Source: Bacteroidota bacterium (GTDB taxonomy: Bacteria > Bacteroidota > Bacteroidia > Chitinophagales > Chitinophagaceae). Taken from it: DNA of 64,000 bases. The notes beneath the pieces were generated by a model. The model was not told where the DNA came from, searched no databases, and saw only the letters and a list, made by a program, of their open reading frames with translations. The translations under genes were made by a program, and so were the position numbers. The stretch spans positions 186,001 through 250,000 of the forward strand of contig JADJQP010000004.1 of the NCBI GenBank assembly GCA_016712665.1, in the 5' to 3' direction. Shown here one piece after another: positions 38,547 to 48,373 of this stretch (position 1 is its first letter; every line of letters begins with the position of its first letter).

Positions 38547-38575
38547 GTATTTTATCTTTTGAAAAAATAAAATAC
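38547..38575 (-). terminator. Possible weak terminator or attenuator hairpin
   Basis: GTATTTTAT (38547-38555) pairs with ATAAAATAC (38567-38575) around an 11-base loop, between the 29-residue gene and rng on the minus strand. The stem is AT-rich and the following sequence (TTGTTTGTTG) is only partly U-rich, so strength is doubtful. Confidence 0.35.
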
Positions 38576-38609
38576 CTGTCTGCTGCATATCCGTCTATTC
38601 GCTAAGAAA

Positions 38610-38699
38610 CTACTTCTTCTTATGACGGTTTTTTCTTAAACGCTTTTTGCGTTTATGAGTTGCAATTTTGTGTCTTTTACGTTTTTTTCCGCAAGGCAT
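38610..38699 (-). CDS. Small basic ribosomal protein, AURKAIP1/COX24 (mS38/bS22-like) family, 29 residues
   Basis: A 29-codon ORF from ATG 38699 to TAG 38610-38612. It begins MPCGKKRKRHKIATHKRKK and ends in HKKK; 20 of 29 residues are Lys, Arg or His. This matches my recall of the Bacteroidota COX24-domain micro-protein, related to mitochondrial mS38 and mycobacterial bS22, which binds the small ribosomal subunit near the decoding region. It lies between a TPR gene and rng on the same strand. The composition and exact family-like start make chance unlikely. Confidence 0.85.
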   Translation of the reverse strand: MPCGKKRKRHKIATHKRKKRLRKNRHKKK

Positions 38700-38725
38700 G
38701 ATTAAAATGTTTTTTGTTTAAAAAA

Positions 38726-39577
38726 TTATTTAAAAGTCTTTATGTAGTTATCTATCTCTTTTGTAAAATCCGGATTGTTTACCAAGGTCTTGCATTGTTC
38801 AAACAAAGATATGGCCTTTTCTTTGTTGCCGCTTCCTTTGTATGCTTCAGCCAAAAAATACATGGCTTCAGTATTATCAGGTTTTATAGAAAGAACTAGT
38901 TCTAATCGTTTTTTTGCTTTGTCAAACTGCCCAGACTGAATGGCTAACTTTCCTAAAATAATATTCGCAGAAATGTTGTTGCTATCTGTCTTTGTTACCT
39001 CACGCAATAACGTCACTCCCTTCATCGTTTCGCCCGTGCCTTCGGTATAGCATGTTGCCAAAGCTATTTTTGTGTCAGTATTATTGGGATTGATTGTCAG
39101 TGCCTTATTAAAACACGCGATCGCCTCTAAAGCCAGCCACTTTCTTGTACCGGGCTCCTCTGTTTTTTGCAGCACAGCCTGATACAAATTTCCCGCAAAG
39201 GTGACACTTTTTTCTGTATTTTCCAAAAAAGCTGCCCTTTTGTAATAATAAGCAGCCATTACCAAGTCCTTTTCTCGCTCCCAAAACTCTGCAACGTCCT
39301 TATTAGCGATAGGCGTATTTACTTGATTTGCCTTTTCGGTTAAGTCGGTGATACGACTTTTTTGAGAGGTCGGCAGTTTGCTTATTTGTTGTTTGCTATA
39401 CTCTTCAAAATCAAGGGCTACAACTTCGGCATTGGGGTTCATTGCGTCGCCTGTTTCGGCATGGCCGCCAGCTTGCTGCGTCTTGCCTGCTTTATTTCCT
39501 TTAAAATCTGCAAAAAAATAAATGCCTAGTAAAAGCAATAGAGCAATAAATACTGTAAAAAATTGGAGTTTACGCAC
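38726..39577 (-). CDS. Membrane-anchored TPR protein
   Basis: A 283-residue protein with one N-terminal transmembrane helix (FFTVFIALLLLLGIYFFA) and a C-terminal TPR region. Repeats are visible at ACFNKALTINPNNTDTKIALA, ANIILGKLAIQSGQFDKAKKRLEL and AMYFLAEAYKGSGNKEKAISLFE. It probably scaffolds protein complexes on the outer face of the inner membrane. It lies downstream of HU (35 bases) and upstream of the ribosomal micro-protein. Specific partner unknown. Confidence 0.85.
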   Translation of the reverse strand: MRKLQFFTVFIALLLLLGIYFFADFKGNKAGKTQQAGGHAETGDAMNPNAEVVALDFEEYSKQQISKLPTSQKSRITDLTEKANQVNTPIANKDVAEFWEREKDLVMAAYYYKRAAFLENTEKSVTFAGNLYQAVLQKTEEPGTRKWLALEAIACFNKALTINPNNTDTKIALATCYTEGTGETMKGVTLLREVTKTDSNNISANIILGKLAIQSGQFDKAKKRLELVLSIKPDNTEAMYFLAEAYKGSGNKEKAISLFEQCKTLVNNPDFTKEIDNYIKTFK

Positions 39578-39612
39578 GGATTATTTTAAAAGGGACGGCA
39601 AAAGTACTACTT

Positions 39613-39921
39613 TTACTCATTCACCACTTCAATATTTGAAGTTTGAAGTTTTTTAACTTCCTCCACAAATTCTTTGGCAGGTTTAAAGGCCGGGATATAA
39701 TGCTCGGGAATAAACACCGAGGTGTTCTTTTTGATATTGCGTCCAATTTTTGCGGCACGCTTTTTGGTAATAAAACTCCCGAATCCGCGTATGTAGATAT
39801 TTTCGCCCTGAGCTAAGGTGTCTTTTACATTAGTAAAAAAACTTTCAATAGAAACCAATACATCCACTTTCGGTACGCCGGTTTGCTCTGCTATAAGATT
39901 GATTAAATCTGACTTTTTCAC
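39613..39921 (-). CDS. HU/IHF-family DNA-binding protein
   Basis: Histone-like DNA-bending protein of 102 residues. I chose GTG 39921, which gives KKSDLINLIAEQTGVPKVDVLV, the standard N-terminus. The longer frame from 40008 would cross the TATATTTG box at 39955-39962. The DNA-binding arm region is RGFGSFITKKRAAKIGRNIKK, followed by the Pro-containing tip (FIPEHYIPAFKPAKEF). It is divergent from mutY, and the intergenic region carries promoter boxes for both. In other Bacteroidota this gene also precedes mutY and ssb. Confidence 0.92.
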   Translation of the reverse strand: MKKSDLINLIAEQTGVPKVDVLVSIESFFTNVKDTLAQGENIYIRGFGSFITKKRAAKIGRNIKKNTSVFIPEHYIPAFKPAKEFVEEVKKLQTSNIEVVNE

Positions 39922-39944
39922 GTTCCAGTAATTTAATTTTGAGT

Positions 39945-39952
39945 TATTTTTG
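39945..39952 (+). promoter_or_regulatory. Putative -7 box of mutY
   Basis: TATTTTTG matches TAnnTTTG, 86 bases upstream of the mutY TTG start. It lies next to the opposite-strand HU box at 39955-39962. Confidence 0.35.
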
Positions 39953-39954
39953 CG

Positions 39955-39962
39955 CAAATATA
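39955..39962 (-). promoter_or_regulatory. Putative -7 box of the HU gene
   Basis: TATATTTG on the minus strand, exact TAnnTTTG match, 33 bases upstream of GTG 39921. It supports that start over the longer ORF. Confidence 0.5.
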
Positions 39963-40038
39963 GTTTTTTTTTAAAAAAAACACTACTTTTTGCCCCCTTA
40001 TTTTTCATTTAACTCTATTTTAATTCATTAATTATCAA

Positions 40039-41064
40039 TTGTTTAGCAAATTACTCCTTCACTGGGACCGACACCAAAATGATCGCAGCATGCCTTGGAA
40101 GGGAGAAAAAAATCCCTACAAGATTTGGGTGAGCGAAATCATATTGCAACAAACCAGAGTACAACAAGGCGAAAAATATTATCGGGCCCTTTTGAAAAAA
40201 TACCCTGATATTGCAGCACTTGCCAATGCCAACGAATCGGAATTGTATAAAATTTGGCAAGGATTGGGTTATTACAGCAGATGCAAAAACATGTTGCAGA
40301 CCGCCAAAATGATTGTAAATGATTATAATGGTATCTTTCCCCACTCCTACGATGACATTCTTAAATTAAAGGGTATTGGGCCCTATACTGCAGCAGCCAT
40401 AGCAGCCTTTGCATTTGATTTACCCTATGCTGTAGTAGATGGAAATGTAATTAGAATCCTAAGCAGATATTTTGGCATTGAATCACCTTACCAATCCGCA
40501 AAAGAAAAAAAGCAGTTTGAGCTGCTCGCGCAAAAATTACTTCCCAAAAAGCAAAGCGCCAGCTACAATCAGGCCATCATGGATTTAGGCGCTACCATTT
40601 GCAAACCCCAAAGCCCGCTGTGCGAAAGCTGTCCATTTGCAAAAAAATGCTATGCCTATATCCACGGACGCATTAGCGAGCTCCCTGCTAAAAAGTCTAA
40701 AATAATCCTTAAGGACCGATACTTCCACTTTTTCATTTTTGAAAACAAGCAGTCGATATTTATTCAGCAACGCAATGAAAAGGATATTTGGCAGCATTTA
40801 TACAGTCCGTATCGAATCGAAAAACAGAAAATAAATCTTACAGAATATCCCTTTCTAAAGGGCCTAAAATACAGCAAGATACCCGAACGGTACACTCAAA
40901 AATTATCCCATCAAAAAATACATGGTTTCTTTTATCGAATGGAGGTCAACAACTTGGACTGCATTCAGGATCTTCAATTGATAAAGATTCCCAAAGCGAG
41001 GCTTTCTATCTACGCTTTCCCCAAAATGATAATTTCTTTTTTTGAAAAAAACAATTATCTTTAA
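40039..41064 (+). CDS. mutY: A/G-specific adenine glycosylase
   Basis: DNA glycosylase that removes adenine mispaired with 8-oxoguanine. It starts at TTG 40039. The N-terminus has NPYKIWVSEIILQQTRVQQ with the catalytic Glu. The helix-hairpin-helix is LKGIGPYTAAAIAAFAF with the catalytic Asp in YAVVDGNVIRIL. The [4Fe-4S] cluster cysteines are CKPQSPLCESCPFAKKC. The C-terminal part is the NUDIX-like domain that reads 8-oxoG (FFIFENKQSIFIQQR). 341 residues, intact. It opens the plus-strand series mutY-ssb-gldE. Confidence 0.95.
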   Translation: MFSKLLLHWDRHQNDRSMPWKGEKNPYKIWVSEIILQQTRVQQGEKYYRALLKKYPDIAALANANESELYKIWQGLGYYSRCKNMLQTAKMIVNDYNGIFPHSYDDILKLKGIGPYTAAAIAAFAFDLPYAVVDGNVIRILSRYFGIESPYQSAKEKKQFELLAQKLLPKKQSASYNQAIMDLGATICKPQSPLCESCPFAKKCYAYIHGRISELPAKKSKIILKDRYFHFFIFENKQSIFIQQRNEKDIWQHLYSPYRIEKQKINLTEYPFLKGLKYSKIPERYTQKLSHQKIHGFFYRMEVNNLDCIQDLQLIKIPKARLSIYAFPKMIISFFEKNNYL

Positions 41065-41101
41065 GGTTGCAAAATAATCTATCCTACTTAAAACTACCAT
41101 T

Positions 41102-41548
41102 ATGAGAGGAGTGAATCATGTTTTTCTTATTGGGAATTTGGGTAAAGACCCCGAGATACAATATATTGAAGGAAATATCCCGGTAGCTAAATTCCCTTTA
41201 GCCACCACCGAAACCTTTAAAGATAAAAGGGGCAATACCATTCCTCAAACCGAATGGCATAATATTGTACTTTGGAGAGGACTTGCGGAATTAGCTGCCA
41301 AATACCTTCATAAGGGCAGTTTGGTGCATATTGAAGGGAGTTTACGAACCCGTTCATGGGAAGATAAAGACAAAAATCGACGGTTTATGACCGAAATAAT
41401 CGCTTCCAATTTGGTAATGCTTGACAAAAGAGGAAACGGTGACATTAAGCATGAACCTGATGACCACGCCAACATTGAACATCACCCACCCATCATTCCC
41501 GGCCATAAAGCGGCAACGGATGATTTGGACAGTGAATTACTATTTTAG
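41102..41548 (+). CDS. ssb: Single-stranded DNA-binding protein
   Basis: A 148-residue OB-fold protein that coats single-stranded DNA in replication and repair. It starts MRGVNHVFLIGNLGKDPEIQY and has the core segment TEWHNIVLWRGLAELAAKYLHKGSLVHIEG. The C-terminal linker is His- and Pro-rich, ending in an acidic DDLDSELLF tip, the usual partner-binding tail. It is 37 bases after mutY and upstream of gldE, a gene order common in Bacteroidota. Confidence 0.95.
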   Translation: MRGVNHVFLIGNLGKDPEIQYIEGNIPVAKFPLATTETFKDKRGNTIPQTEWHNIVLWRGLAELAAKYLHKGSLVHIEGSLRTRSWEDKDKNRRFMTEIIASNLVMLDKRGNGDIKHEPDDHANIEHHPPIIPGHKAATDDLDSELLF

Positions 41549-41550
41549 AT

Positions 41551-41558
41551 TATATTTG
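41551..41558 (+). promoter_or_regulatory. Putative -7 box of gldE
   Basis: TATATTTG, exact TAnnTTTG match, directly after the ssb stop and 62 bases before the TTG start of gldE. Confidence 0.45.
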
Positions 41559-41620
41559 CACTGAAAAAATAAAAATCGATTCATACATCTACATTTTTTC
41601 AATCATAAAAATTTATAGTA

Positions 41621-42985
41621 TTGGACCCCGACTCGACATATAGTACTTTGCTTAATACCTTGCTTTCAGCACAACTCAGTACGAATTCTCAAATAACCTT
41701 AGTAATTGTCATCATTCTTTTAATTATTCTTACTGCGTTAATTTCCGGATCGGAAGTAGCGCTGTTTTCCCTTTCAGCAAAGGATATCAATTATATTAAA
41801 ACGAAGCAAGATTATGCAAATACTACCTTGCTGAATCTTCTCGAAAATCCTAAAAGATTACTGGCAACCATTTTAATTGGCAATAATTTTCTCAGTATAG
41901 GGGTTATTATAAGTACCAATTCCTTATATAAAAGCATCTTTCATTTTGAAACGTGGCTTCCTGCTCAATTTTCAAACTTTGCAGGATTGATCGATATCAT
42001 TTTCCAGGTAATTATTGTCACTTTCTTTTTGGTTCTTTTTGGCGAGGTACTTCCAAAAGTTTATGCCACACAAAATAATATGCGTTTGAGTTTATTTGTG
42101 GCTCCTTATATCAAGTTTTTAGATAAGGCATTCAGTCCTTTAAGTAATTTTTTGGTCAACTCCACTACCTTTATTGAGGATAAGTTTTCACGAAAATCGA
42201 AAAATGATATCAGTAATGAAGAAATAGAGCATGCTATTGAATTGACTGTAAAACATTCAGCAACGCAAGAAGAAGTGAATATTTTTAAGGGAATCTTGAA
42301 ATTTGGAGATATAACGGCGAAGCAAATCATGCAAACCCGACTTGATGTGTCCGGTATTGATTTTGCATGGGATTTTGCCAAAGTCAAAGACCAAGTTTTA
42401 GACACCGGTTTTTCGCGCTTGCCTGTCTATTCTGAGTCCTTGGATGAAATAAAGGGGATCATTCATACTAAAGATTTACTCCTTCATATTGATACGGAAA
42501 ACTTCGATTGGCATAGTGTCATTAGATCTGCCTATTTTGTACATGAAAGTAAACTGATTGAAGATTTGCTAAAAGAATTTCAACACAAAAGAAGCCATAT
42601 GGCCATTGTGGTGGATGAGTTTGGCGGCACCTCCGGAATTGTCACCCTTGAAGATATTATGGAAGAAATTATTGGTGATATTAAAGATGAATATGATGAA
42701 GAGGGCCTTTTTTCAAAAAAAATTGACGAACATAATTTCATTTTTGAAGGCAAAACCTTAATTAATGACATGTGTAAAATTACCGGGATTCCCGTGGAGG
42801 TCTTTGAGGAAGCTCGTGGTGAAAGTGATTCGATTGCCGGCTTGGTACTGGAAATTGCAGGAAAATTTCCACAACAAAACGAAATTGTCAGTTTTATGAA
42901 TTATGATTTTACGGTAATTCAATTAGAAAAAATGCGGATTCAACGTATTAAGCTGACTATTAGCCCCGTATCTGAAAATATCTAA
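41621..42985 (+). CDS. gldE: Gliding-motility-associated GldE-like membrane protein (CNNM/CorC type with CBS pair)
   Basis: A 454-residue protein starting at TTG 41621. The N-terminal DUF21/CNNM transmembrane domain (about 20-190) includes LTALISGSEVALFSLSAKD and LFGEVLPKVYATQN. Two CBS motifs follow (IMQTRLDVSGI, then FSRLPVYSESLDEIKGIIHTKDLL, and HMAIVVDEFGGTSGIVTLEDIMEEIIGDI). A CorC_HlyC domain ends the protein. GldE is tied to gliding and T9SS through its usual neighbour gldD, which is not adjacent here; porU follows instead. A general CorC-type ion-transport regulator is the alternative. Confidence 0.85.
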   Translation: MDPDSTYSTLLNTLLSAQLSTNSQITLVIVIILLIILTALISGSEVALFSLSAKDINYIKTKQDYANTTLLNLLENPKRLLATILIGNNFLSIGVIISTNSLYKSIFHFETWLPAQFSNFAGLIDIIFQVIIVTFFLVLFGEVLPKVYATQNNMRLSLFVAPYIKFLDKAFSPLSNFLVNSTTFIEDKFSRKSKNDISNEEIEHAIELTVKHSATQEEVNIFKGILKFGDITAKQIMQTRLDVSGIDFAWDFAKVKDQVLDTGFSRLPVYSESLDEIKGIIHTKDLLLHIDTENFDWHSVIRSAYFVHESKLIEDLLKEFQHKRSHMAIVVDEFGGTSGIVTLEDIMEEIIGDIKDEYDEEGLFSKKIDEHNFIFEGKTLINDMCKITGIPVEVFEEARGESDSIAGLVLEIAGKFPQQNEIVSFMNYDFTVIQLEKMRIQRIKLTISPVSENI

Positions 42986-43108
42986 GGCAAAAGGCAATAA
43001 CCCTACTTATACTTCGTTCTACATATTCAAATTGATATCTTCATTTAAACCCATTTACGCCTGCAAACAATTTTACATTAATTTGACCAATGTCAATCGA
43101 TTTAACGT

Positions 43109-43116
43109 TAACTTTG
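43109..43116 (+). promoter_or_regulatory. Putative -7 box of porU
   Basis: TAACTTTG matches TAnnTTTG, 18 bases upstream of ATG 43135. Confidence 0.45.
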
Positions 43117-43134
43117 AATAACAGTAGGTAGTAT

Positions 43135-46100
43135 ATGAAACAAACCATATTTTTTGCAGTAGTAGGCATTCTATTCATTACAAATGGCGCATGGGCCCAA
43201 TTGAAAAACACGGCTGTAGCTGCTAAACAGATCGATGCTCTCCATCCAACAAAAACAGCAGATGGCAAAACAAGTATTCCACTTAATGCCATTTATAAAG
43301 TGGAGCGTCGAAACTTACAGAGATTTGCCACACCTACTGTTAAACTGAGCCAAATTAAAACAACCCGAATTGAAAACGCCACCTACCCGAAAGACTTTGT
43401 ATTTCCAACCAAAATTGAACCCACCGTTTACATTTCAATGGAACGAAAACAGCCTTTTGCATCGATACTCGTTCCGCAATACATTCAAAACCTAGACAAA
43501 AGCATTGAAAAAATTGAAGATTATCAAATTGAAATTATTGAAGACCAAACTGCCAACAAAACTACAGGCAATCGAGTGTATGCTTCCAGTTCTGTTTTAG
43601 GTTCCGGCAATTTCTATAAAATTTCCATCAATACCCGTGGGCTACAAAAAGTAGATTACGATTTTATTAAAAAATACTATCGGTGTTGACCCTGCTACCT
43701 TTAGCTCAAATAATATTCGATTGTACGGGAAATGGTGGGGAACTACTAGATGAAAACAACGCGACGTATAGATATGACGATTTGGTGGAAAATGCCATTC
43801 AGGTTGTGGACGGAGGCGATGGACAACTGAACCCGGGTGACTATATTTTATTTTATGCCAACGGTCCTCATGGCATCCTAAAAGATTCCACCAATAAAAA
43901 ATTTACGCACACCTATAATTTATACTCAAACGAAAGCCATTACTTCTTAAATTTTGATAAGGGAATCGGCAAAAGAGTAAGTCTACAATCAACTGTTGGC
44001 GCTTCCAATGTAAACGTCAATTCTTTTAATGAATTTTTATTTCATGAAAATGATTCTGTAAACCTGGGACGATTTGGAAAAACTTGGTGGGGGGACGAGT
44101 TTAGCGACCAACCCGGAAGGTATTTAAATCGAACCTTTACCTTTTCTGTTCCCAATATAGATGGTGGAAGCCCGACTAATATTACCACACGCTTAGGAGC
44201 CATTTCATTTACCGGTACCAATATCATGAATATGAGTGCAAATGGTATTGGTCTTACCACTGCCTCCATGGGCCCTACCGGACCAAATTATTTCGATCCG
44301 GTAATCGTCACCAATTTACAGTCAAATGATGTAAGCATTACTGCCCCTACCATAGCCATCAACTATAATTTTAGTAAAGGAAGTAGCAGTGCAGTTGCAT
44401 ACATCGACTATATTGAAATCAACGCCCGAAGAAATTTAGTTTTTAATGGATATCTCAATTTTGCTGATTGGAATAGTGTAGGCGCTGGAAACATCGCTGC
44501 CTATCAAATTCAAAATGCCAATGCAAATACTCAGGTTTGGGACATCACCAATCCGCTACTACCCATAAAAATGGAAACCAACTTGCTTGGCAGTACCCTC
44601 TCCTTTAAGCAAGAAGCCGGAAGTTTACATCGCTTTATTGCAGTGGATGGAAGTGTGTTTAATACGCCTACGTTTATTGAAAAAACAGCCAATCAAAACC
44701 TACATGCCTTGAGCAGCCAAGACTATATCATTGTGGTGCCTCCTTCTTTAAAATCGGAGGCAGAAAGATTAGCTGCATACCATGCTAGCAAGCGTAATTA
44801 CAAAACTTTGATTGTAAGCCCGCAGGAAATCTACAATGAATTTTCATCAGGGTCGCAGGATGTAACAGCCATCCGCGATTTCGTGAAGATGCTTTATGAT
44901 AAAGCCGCCATCAACGACCTGCCAAAATATTTGCTCTTATTTGGAGATGCCTCCTATGATTTTAAAAACCGCATTAGTGGCAATAGCAATCTGGTGCCGG
45001 TTTCCGAAACCAATGAAAGCATCAACAAAACACTAGGTTATTGTAGCGACGACTTTTTTGGATTTTTAGACGATAGCGAAGACCAGAATAATTACTCTAA
45101 TAATCAAATCAATACACTTGATATTGGCATCGGTCGATTTCCGATTTCTACCCTAAGTGCGGCCGCAGATATCATCAACAAAATTATTAACTACGATAGT
45201 CCGAAGTCTTTTGGTTCATGGAAAAACAATATGACCTTCAATGCTGACAACGGTGATGGCAATATTCACTTACAAGATGCTGAGGTTATGAATGCCTACG
45301 TGAATGATTCATTACCTGTCTATAATAAATATAAAATTTATGTTGGTGGATTTAATGTCGAAGCCACACCAGCTGGTCCACGTGCACCGGATGCCAATAA
45401 GGCGGTAACAGAACAAATTTATAATGGAACGTTTTTGGTAAACTACAATGGCCATGGGGGACCACTAGGCTGGTGTGAAGAACGAATTTTTTCGATGGAT
45501 GATATCAATACCATGACCAATTACAATCGATTACCTCTATTCATTACCGCCACTTGCGATTTTGCACCATTCGACAATCCAGCTGTAAACTCAGCCGGCG
45601 AGATATTGCTTACCAAACCCAATGGAGGAGCCATTGCTTTAATGACTACCACCCAACTGGTGTATGCCGATCAAAACCGAATTATGAATCTCAATTATAT
45701 GAAAACCGGATTTCAGTCAATAGATAAAAAGTACCCTACCTTAGGAGACGCCTATCGACTTTCAAAAAATTTGAGATATGTGAGCAGTGTCAGTGAATTT
45801 GTGGCTTCCAATTTCAGAAAATTTGCACTATTGGGTGACCCGGGATTACCACTTGCATTTCCAAAACATCGTGTAAAAACAGATAGCATCAATGGTATAG
45901 CCGTTGCCGTATCCTACGACACACTTAAGGCATTGGGCAAATATACCATTTCAGGTCATGTTTCGGATGTGAATGGCAATATACTGAACGACTATAATGG
46001 AATTGTATATCCTACCATTTTTGACAAGCCCAAAAAATTAACTACCATCGATCCGGGTACCAGTGCCACGGAATATTTGGTGCAAAACAATATTTTATAC

Positions 46101-46940
46101 AAAGGCAAAGCAACTGTAAAAAATGGCAAATTCAGTTACACTTTTGTAGTGCCCAAAGATATCAATTATCAAATATCAAAAGGTAAAATCAGTTACTACA
46201 CAGATAATACCCTAGAGGATGGAAATGGGTACGATAATAATATTTATATCGGAAGTAGCTCGCCCAACCCTATCGTTGACAATGAAGGACCGATAATAAA
46301 GCCCTACCTCAACAATGATAAATTTGTAAATGGTGGCATTACCACTAAAAACTCCACCTTGCTCATCAAATTGTCTGATGATAACGGAATTAATTATACC
46401 GGCAATTCAGTTGGTCACGATATTACAGCCATTTTGGATGGAAATGCACAACAAACCTATATTTTAAATAATTTCTTTGAAGCCGATTTAGATAATTACC
46501 GTTCAGGAAAAGTACAATTTCCACTAACCAACCTAAGCGAAGGCAATCACAGTTTGACCATTAAGGCTTGGGATATCACCAATAATTCTTCTGAGGTACG
46601 GCTCGATTTCGTGGTAGTTTCTTCATCGGAAGGAAAAATTGCACAGGTGTACAATTATCCAAATCCCTTTTCGATCCATACGCAATTTATGTTTGAACAC
46701 AATATGCCTAATCAAAATCTTTGGGTCAGTATAAAAATCTTATCGGTAAGCGGTAAAGTGGTAAAAAATATCAGAACCATGGTAAATACGGAGGGTACCA
46801 GAATAGCAGCCATAGATTGGGATGGCTTAGATGAGTTTGGCGACCGTTTGGGCAATGGCGTATACTTGTATCATTTGTCTGTAAAATCACAAAATGGCGC
46901 CTCCGACAATAAATTACAAAAATTAATCCTTCTTAGATAA
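43135..46940 (+). CDS. porU: T9SS sortase PorU (gingipain-like C25 peptidase), split by two extra bases
   Basis: Outer-membrane sortase that cleaves the C-terminal signal of T9SS cargo and links it to A-LPS or a similar anchor. The signal peptide ends NGAWAQ. The N-terminal frame stops at 43689. Removing one A from the A6 run at 43669-43674 gives KNTIGVDPATFSSNNIRLYG. Removing one base at 43727-43732 then leads into NGGELLDENN of the main frame. The C25 catalytic residues are the His of FLVNYNGHGG and the Cys of ITATCDFAPFDNP. The end carries YPNPF and GNGVYLYHLSV, resembling a FlgD-like/sorting-type domain. About 1268 residues after repair. porV follows. Confidence 0.92.
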
Positions 46941-46955
46941 TTCATAAGAATACCC

Positions 46956-46963
46956 TATATTTG
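46956..46963 (+). promoter_or_regulatory. Putative -7 box of porV
   Basis: TATATTTG, exact TAnnTTTG match, 68 bases upstream of ATG 47032. Confidence 0.45.
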
Positions 46964-47031
46964 CCACTCAATTTATTACCAATCTTATTTGCATATTGAT
47001 TAGACCTTTACTTTTAACAAATTACATTTTA

Positions 47032-48198
47032 ATGATAAGTAAAACTTTTAAGTTTATTCTGGGTGTTTCCATGGTGGGTGTCGTACTGCAGGCAAACGCA
47101 CAAACAGGTTTAAGCGGTCAGGACAATCAGTATAATACCATTACCACTGCCGTTCCCTTCATGCGAATTAGTCCGGATGCTCGTTCAGGTGGAATGGGAG
47201 ATGTTGGAATTGCCATTAGCCCCGATGCTAATTCTCAATTTTGGAATGTAGGTAAATTGGCGATGTCAAATAAGGATGCCGGTGTATCTGTTACCTATAC
47301 TCCTTGGTTAAAAGATTTAGTACCCGATATTTTTCTGGCCTATATTTCAGGCTATGCAAAATTTGGCGAAAAAGAAAATAAAAATCAAGCCATAAGTTTC
47401 AGTATGCGATATTTCTCATTGGGAGACATCAATTACACTACCATTGACGCGCAGCCTGCCGGTACCGGTAAGCCACGTGAATTTTCATTTGATTTGGGAT
47501 ATTCTCGAAAATTATCCGACAATTTATCCATCGGTTTATCCGGTAAATATATTCACTCCAATATTATAAATGGAGCAGGCAATTCGAATGGGGTAACCTA
47601 CAAACCGGGTAATTCATTTGGAGTAGATTTCGGTCTATTTTATACCAAGCAACTCGAAAGTAAAGATGATATTGAAGGCTCTAGCATCAATGCCGGCCTA
47701 GCCATTACAAATATTGGTTCTAAAATCAGCTATTCAGGAAATAGAAAAGATTTCATCCCTACCAATTTAGGAATTGGCGCTGCATACAATTATCAGGTGG
47801 ATGAATTTAATCGTTTGACCATTGCTTTAGACGTTAATAAACTATTGGTACCTTCTCCGCAGTTGCAGGAAGATAGTTTAGGCAATATTATTCAAACGTA
47901 TCCGTTTGAAAAAACGCTTATGAGTGGTATGTTGGGCTCTTTTGGTGATGCGCCCGGTGGTGGAAAAGAAGAATTGCAAGAAGTGATGCTTAGTATTGGA
48001 GCAGAGTATTCCTATCAAAATCAGTTTTTTGCCCGTGCCGGTTATTTTTATGAAAGTAAATACAAAGGCGATCGACGCTTTCTAACCGTTGGCCTTGGTG
48101 TAAAGTATAATGTATTCGGTTTGAATATTGCATACTTGGTGCCATCAGGAAGTGGTATTAACAGAAATCCCCTATCAAACACTTTACGATTCTCTTAA
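47032..48198 (+). CDS. porV: T9SS outer-membrane shuttle protein PorV (LptO)
   Basis: A 14-strand FadL-like barrel that carries T9SS cargo from the translocon to the PorU sortase. It starts at ATG 47032 with a signal ending ANAQT. The family block AVPFMRISPDARSGGMGDVGIA is near residue 35, followed by NSQFWNVGKLAM and repeated barrel strands. The frame stops with TAA at 48196-48198 after NTLRFS. Reading on in the same frame gives LFDIDDLGKLILPDDD and a Lys/Asp-rich tail to TAG 48292-48294. PorV normally ends in a strand like FSLTFDF, so the TAA is probably a sequence error and the true gene may end at 48294. Confidence 0.93.
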   Translation: MISKTFKFILGVSMVGVVLQANAQTGLSGQDNQYNTITTAVPFMRISPDARSGGMGDVGIAISPDANSQFWNVGKLAMSNKDAGVSVTYTPWLKDLVPDIFLAYISGYAKFGEKENKNQAISFSMRYFSLGDINYTTIDAQPAGTGKPREFSFDLGYSRKLSDNLSIGLSGKYIHSNIINGAGNSNGVTYKPGNSFGVDFGLFYTKQLESKDDIEGSSINAGLAITNIGSKISYSGNRKDFIPTNLGIGAAYNYQVDEFNRLTIALDVNKLLVPSPQLQEDSLGNIIQTYPFEKTLMSGMLGSFGDAPGGGKEELQEVMLSIGAEYSYQNQFFARAGYFYESKYKGDRRFLTVGLGVKYNVFGLNIAYLVPSGSGINRNPLSNTLRFS

Positions 48199-48320
48199 CT
48201 ATTTGATATTGATGATTTAGGTAAATTGATTTTACCGGATGATGATAAAAAGAAGAAAGACAACAAAAAAGATGACCGAAAAGAGAAAAAATAGTAGAAC
48301 CTTCTCATCATAATACTACA

Positions 48321-48353
48321 AAAAAAGCTATTCGCCGGTCGTATAGCTTTTTT
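48321..48353 (+). terminator. Rho-independent terminator after porV
   Basis: Perfect 11-base inverted repeat AAAAAAGCTAT (48321-48331) / ATAGCTTTTTT (48343-48353) with an 11-base loop and a T-rich tail. It lies between porV and ispF. Confidence 0.8.
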
Positions 48354-48373
48354 TATAAATAAAATCAAATGCA

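Noticed and set aside
43660..43740. Programmed frameshift in porU
   Set aside because: Two separate extra bases 60 bases apart, no stimulatory structure seen, and no such mechanism known to me for PorU.
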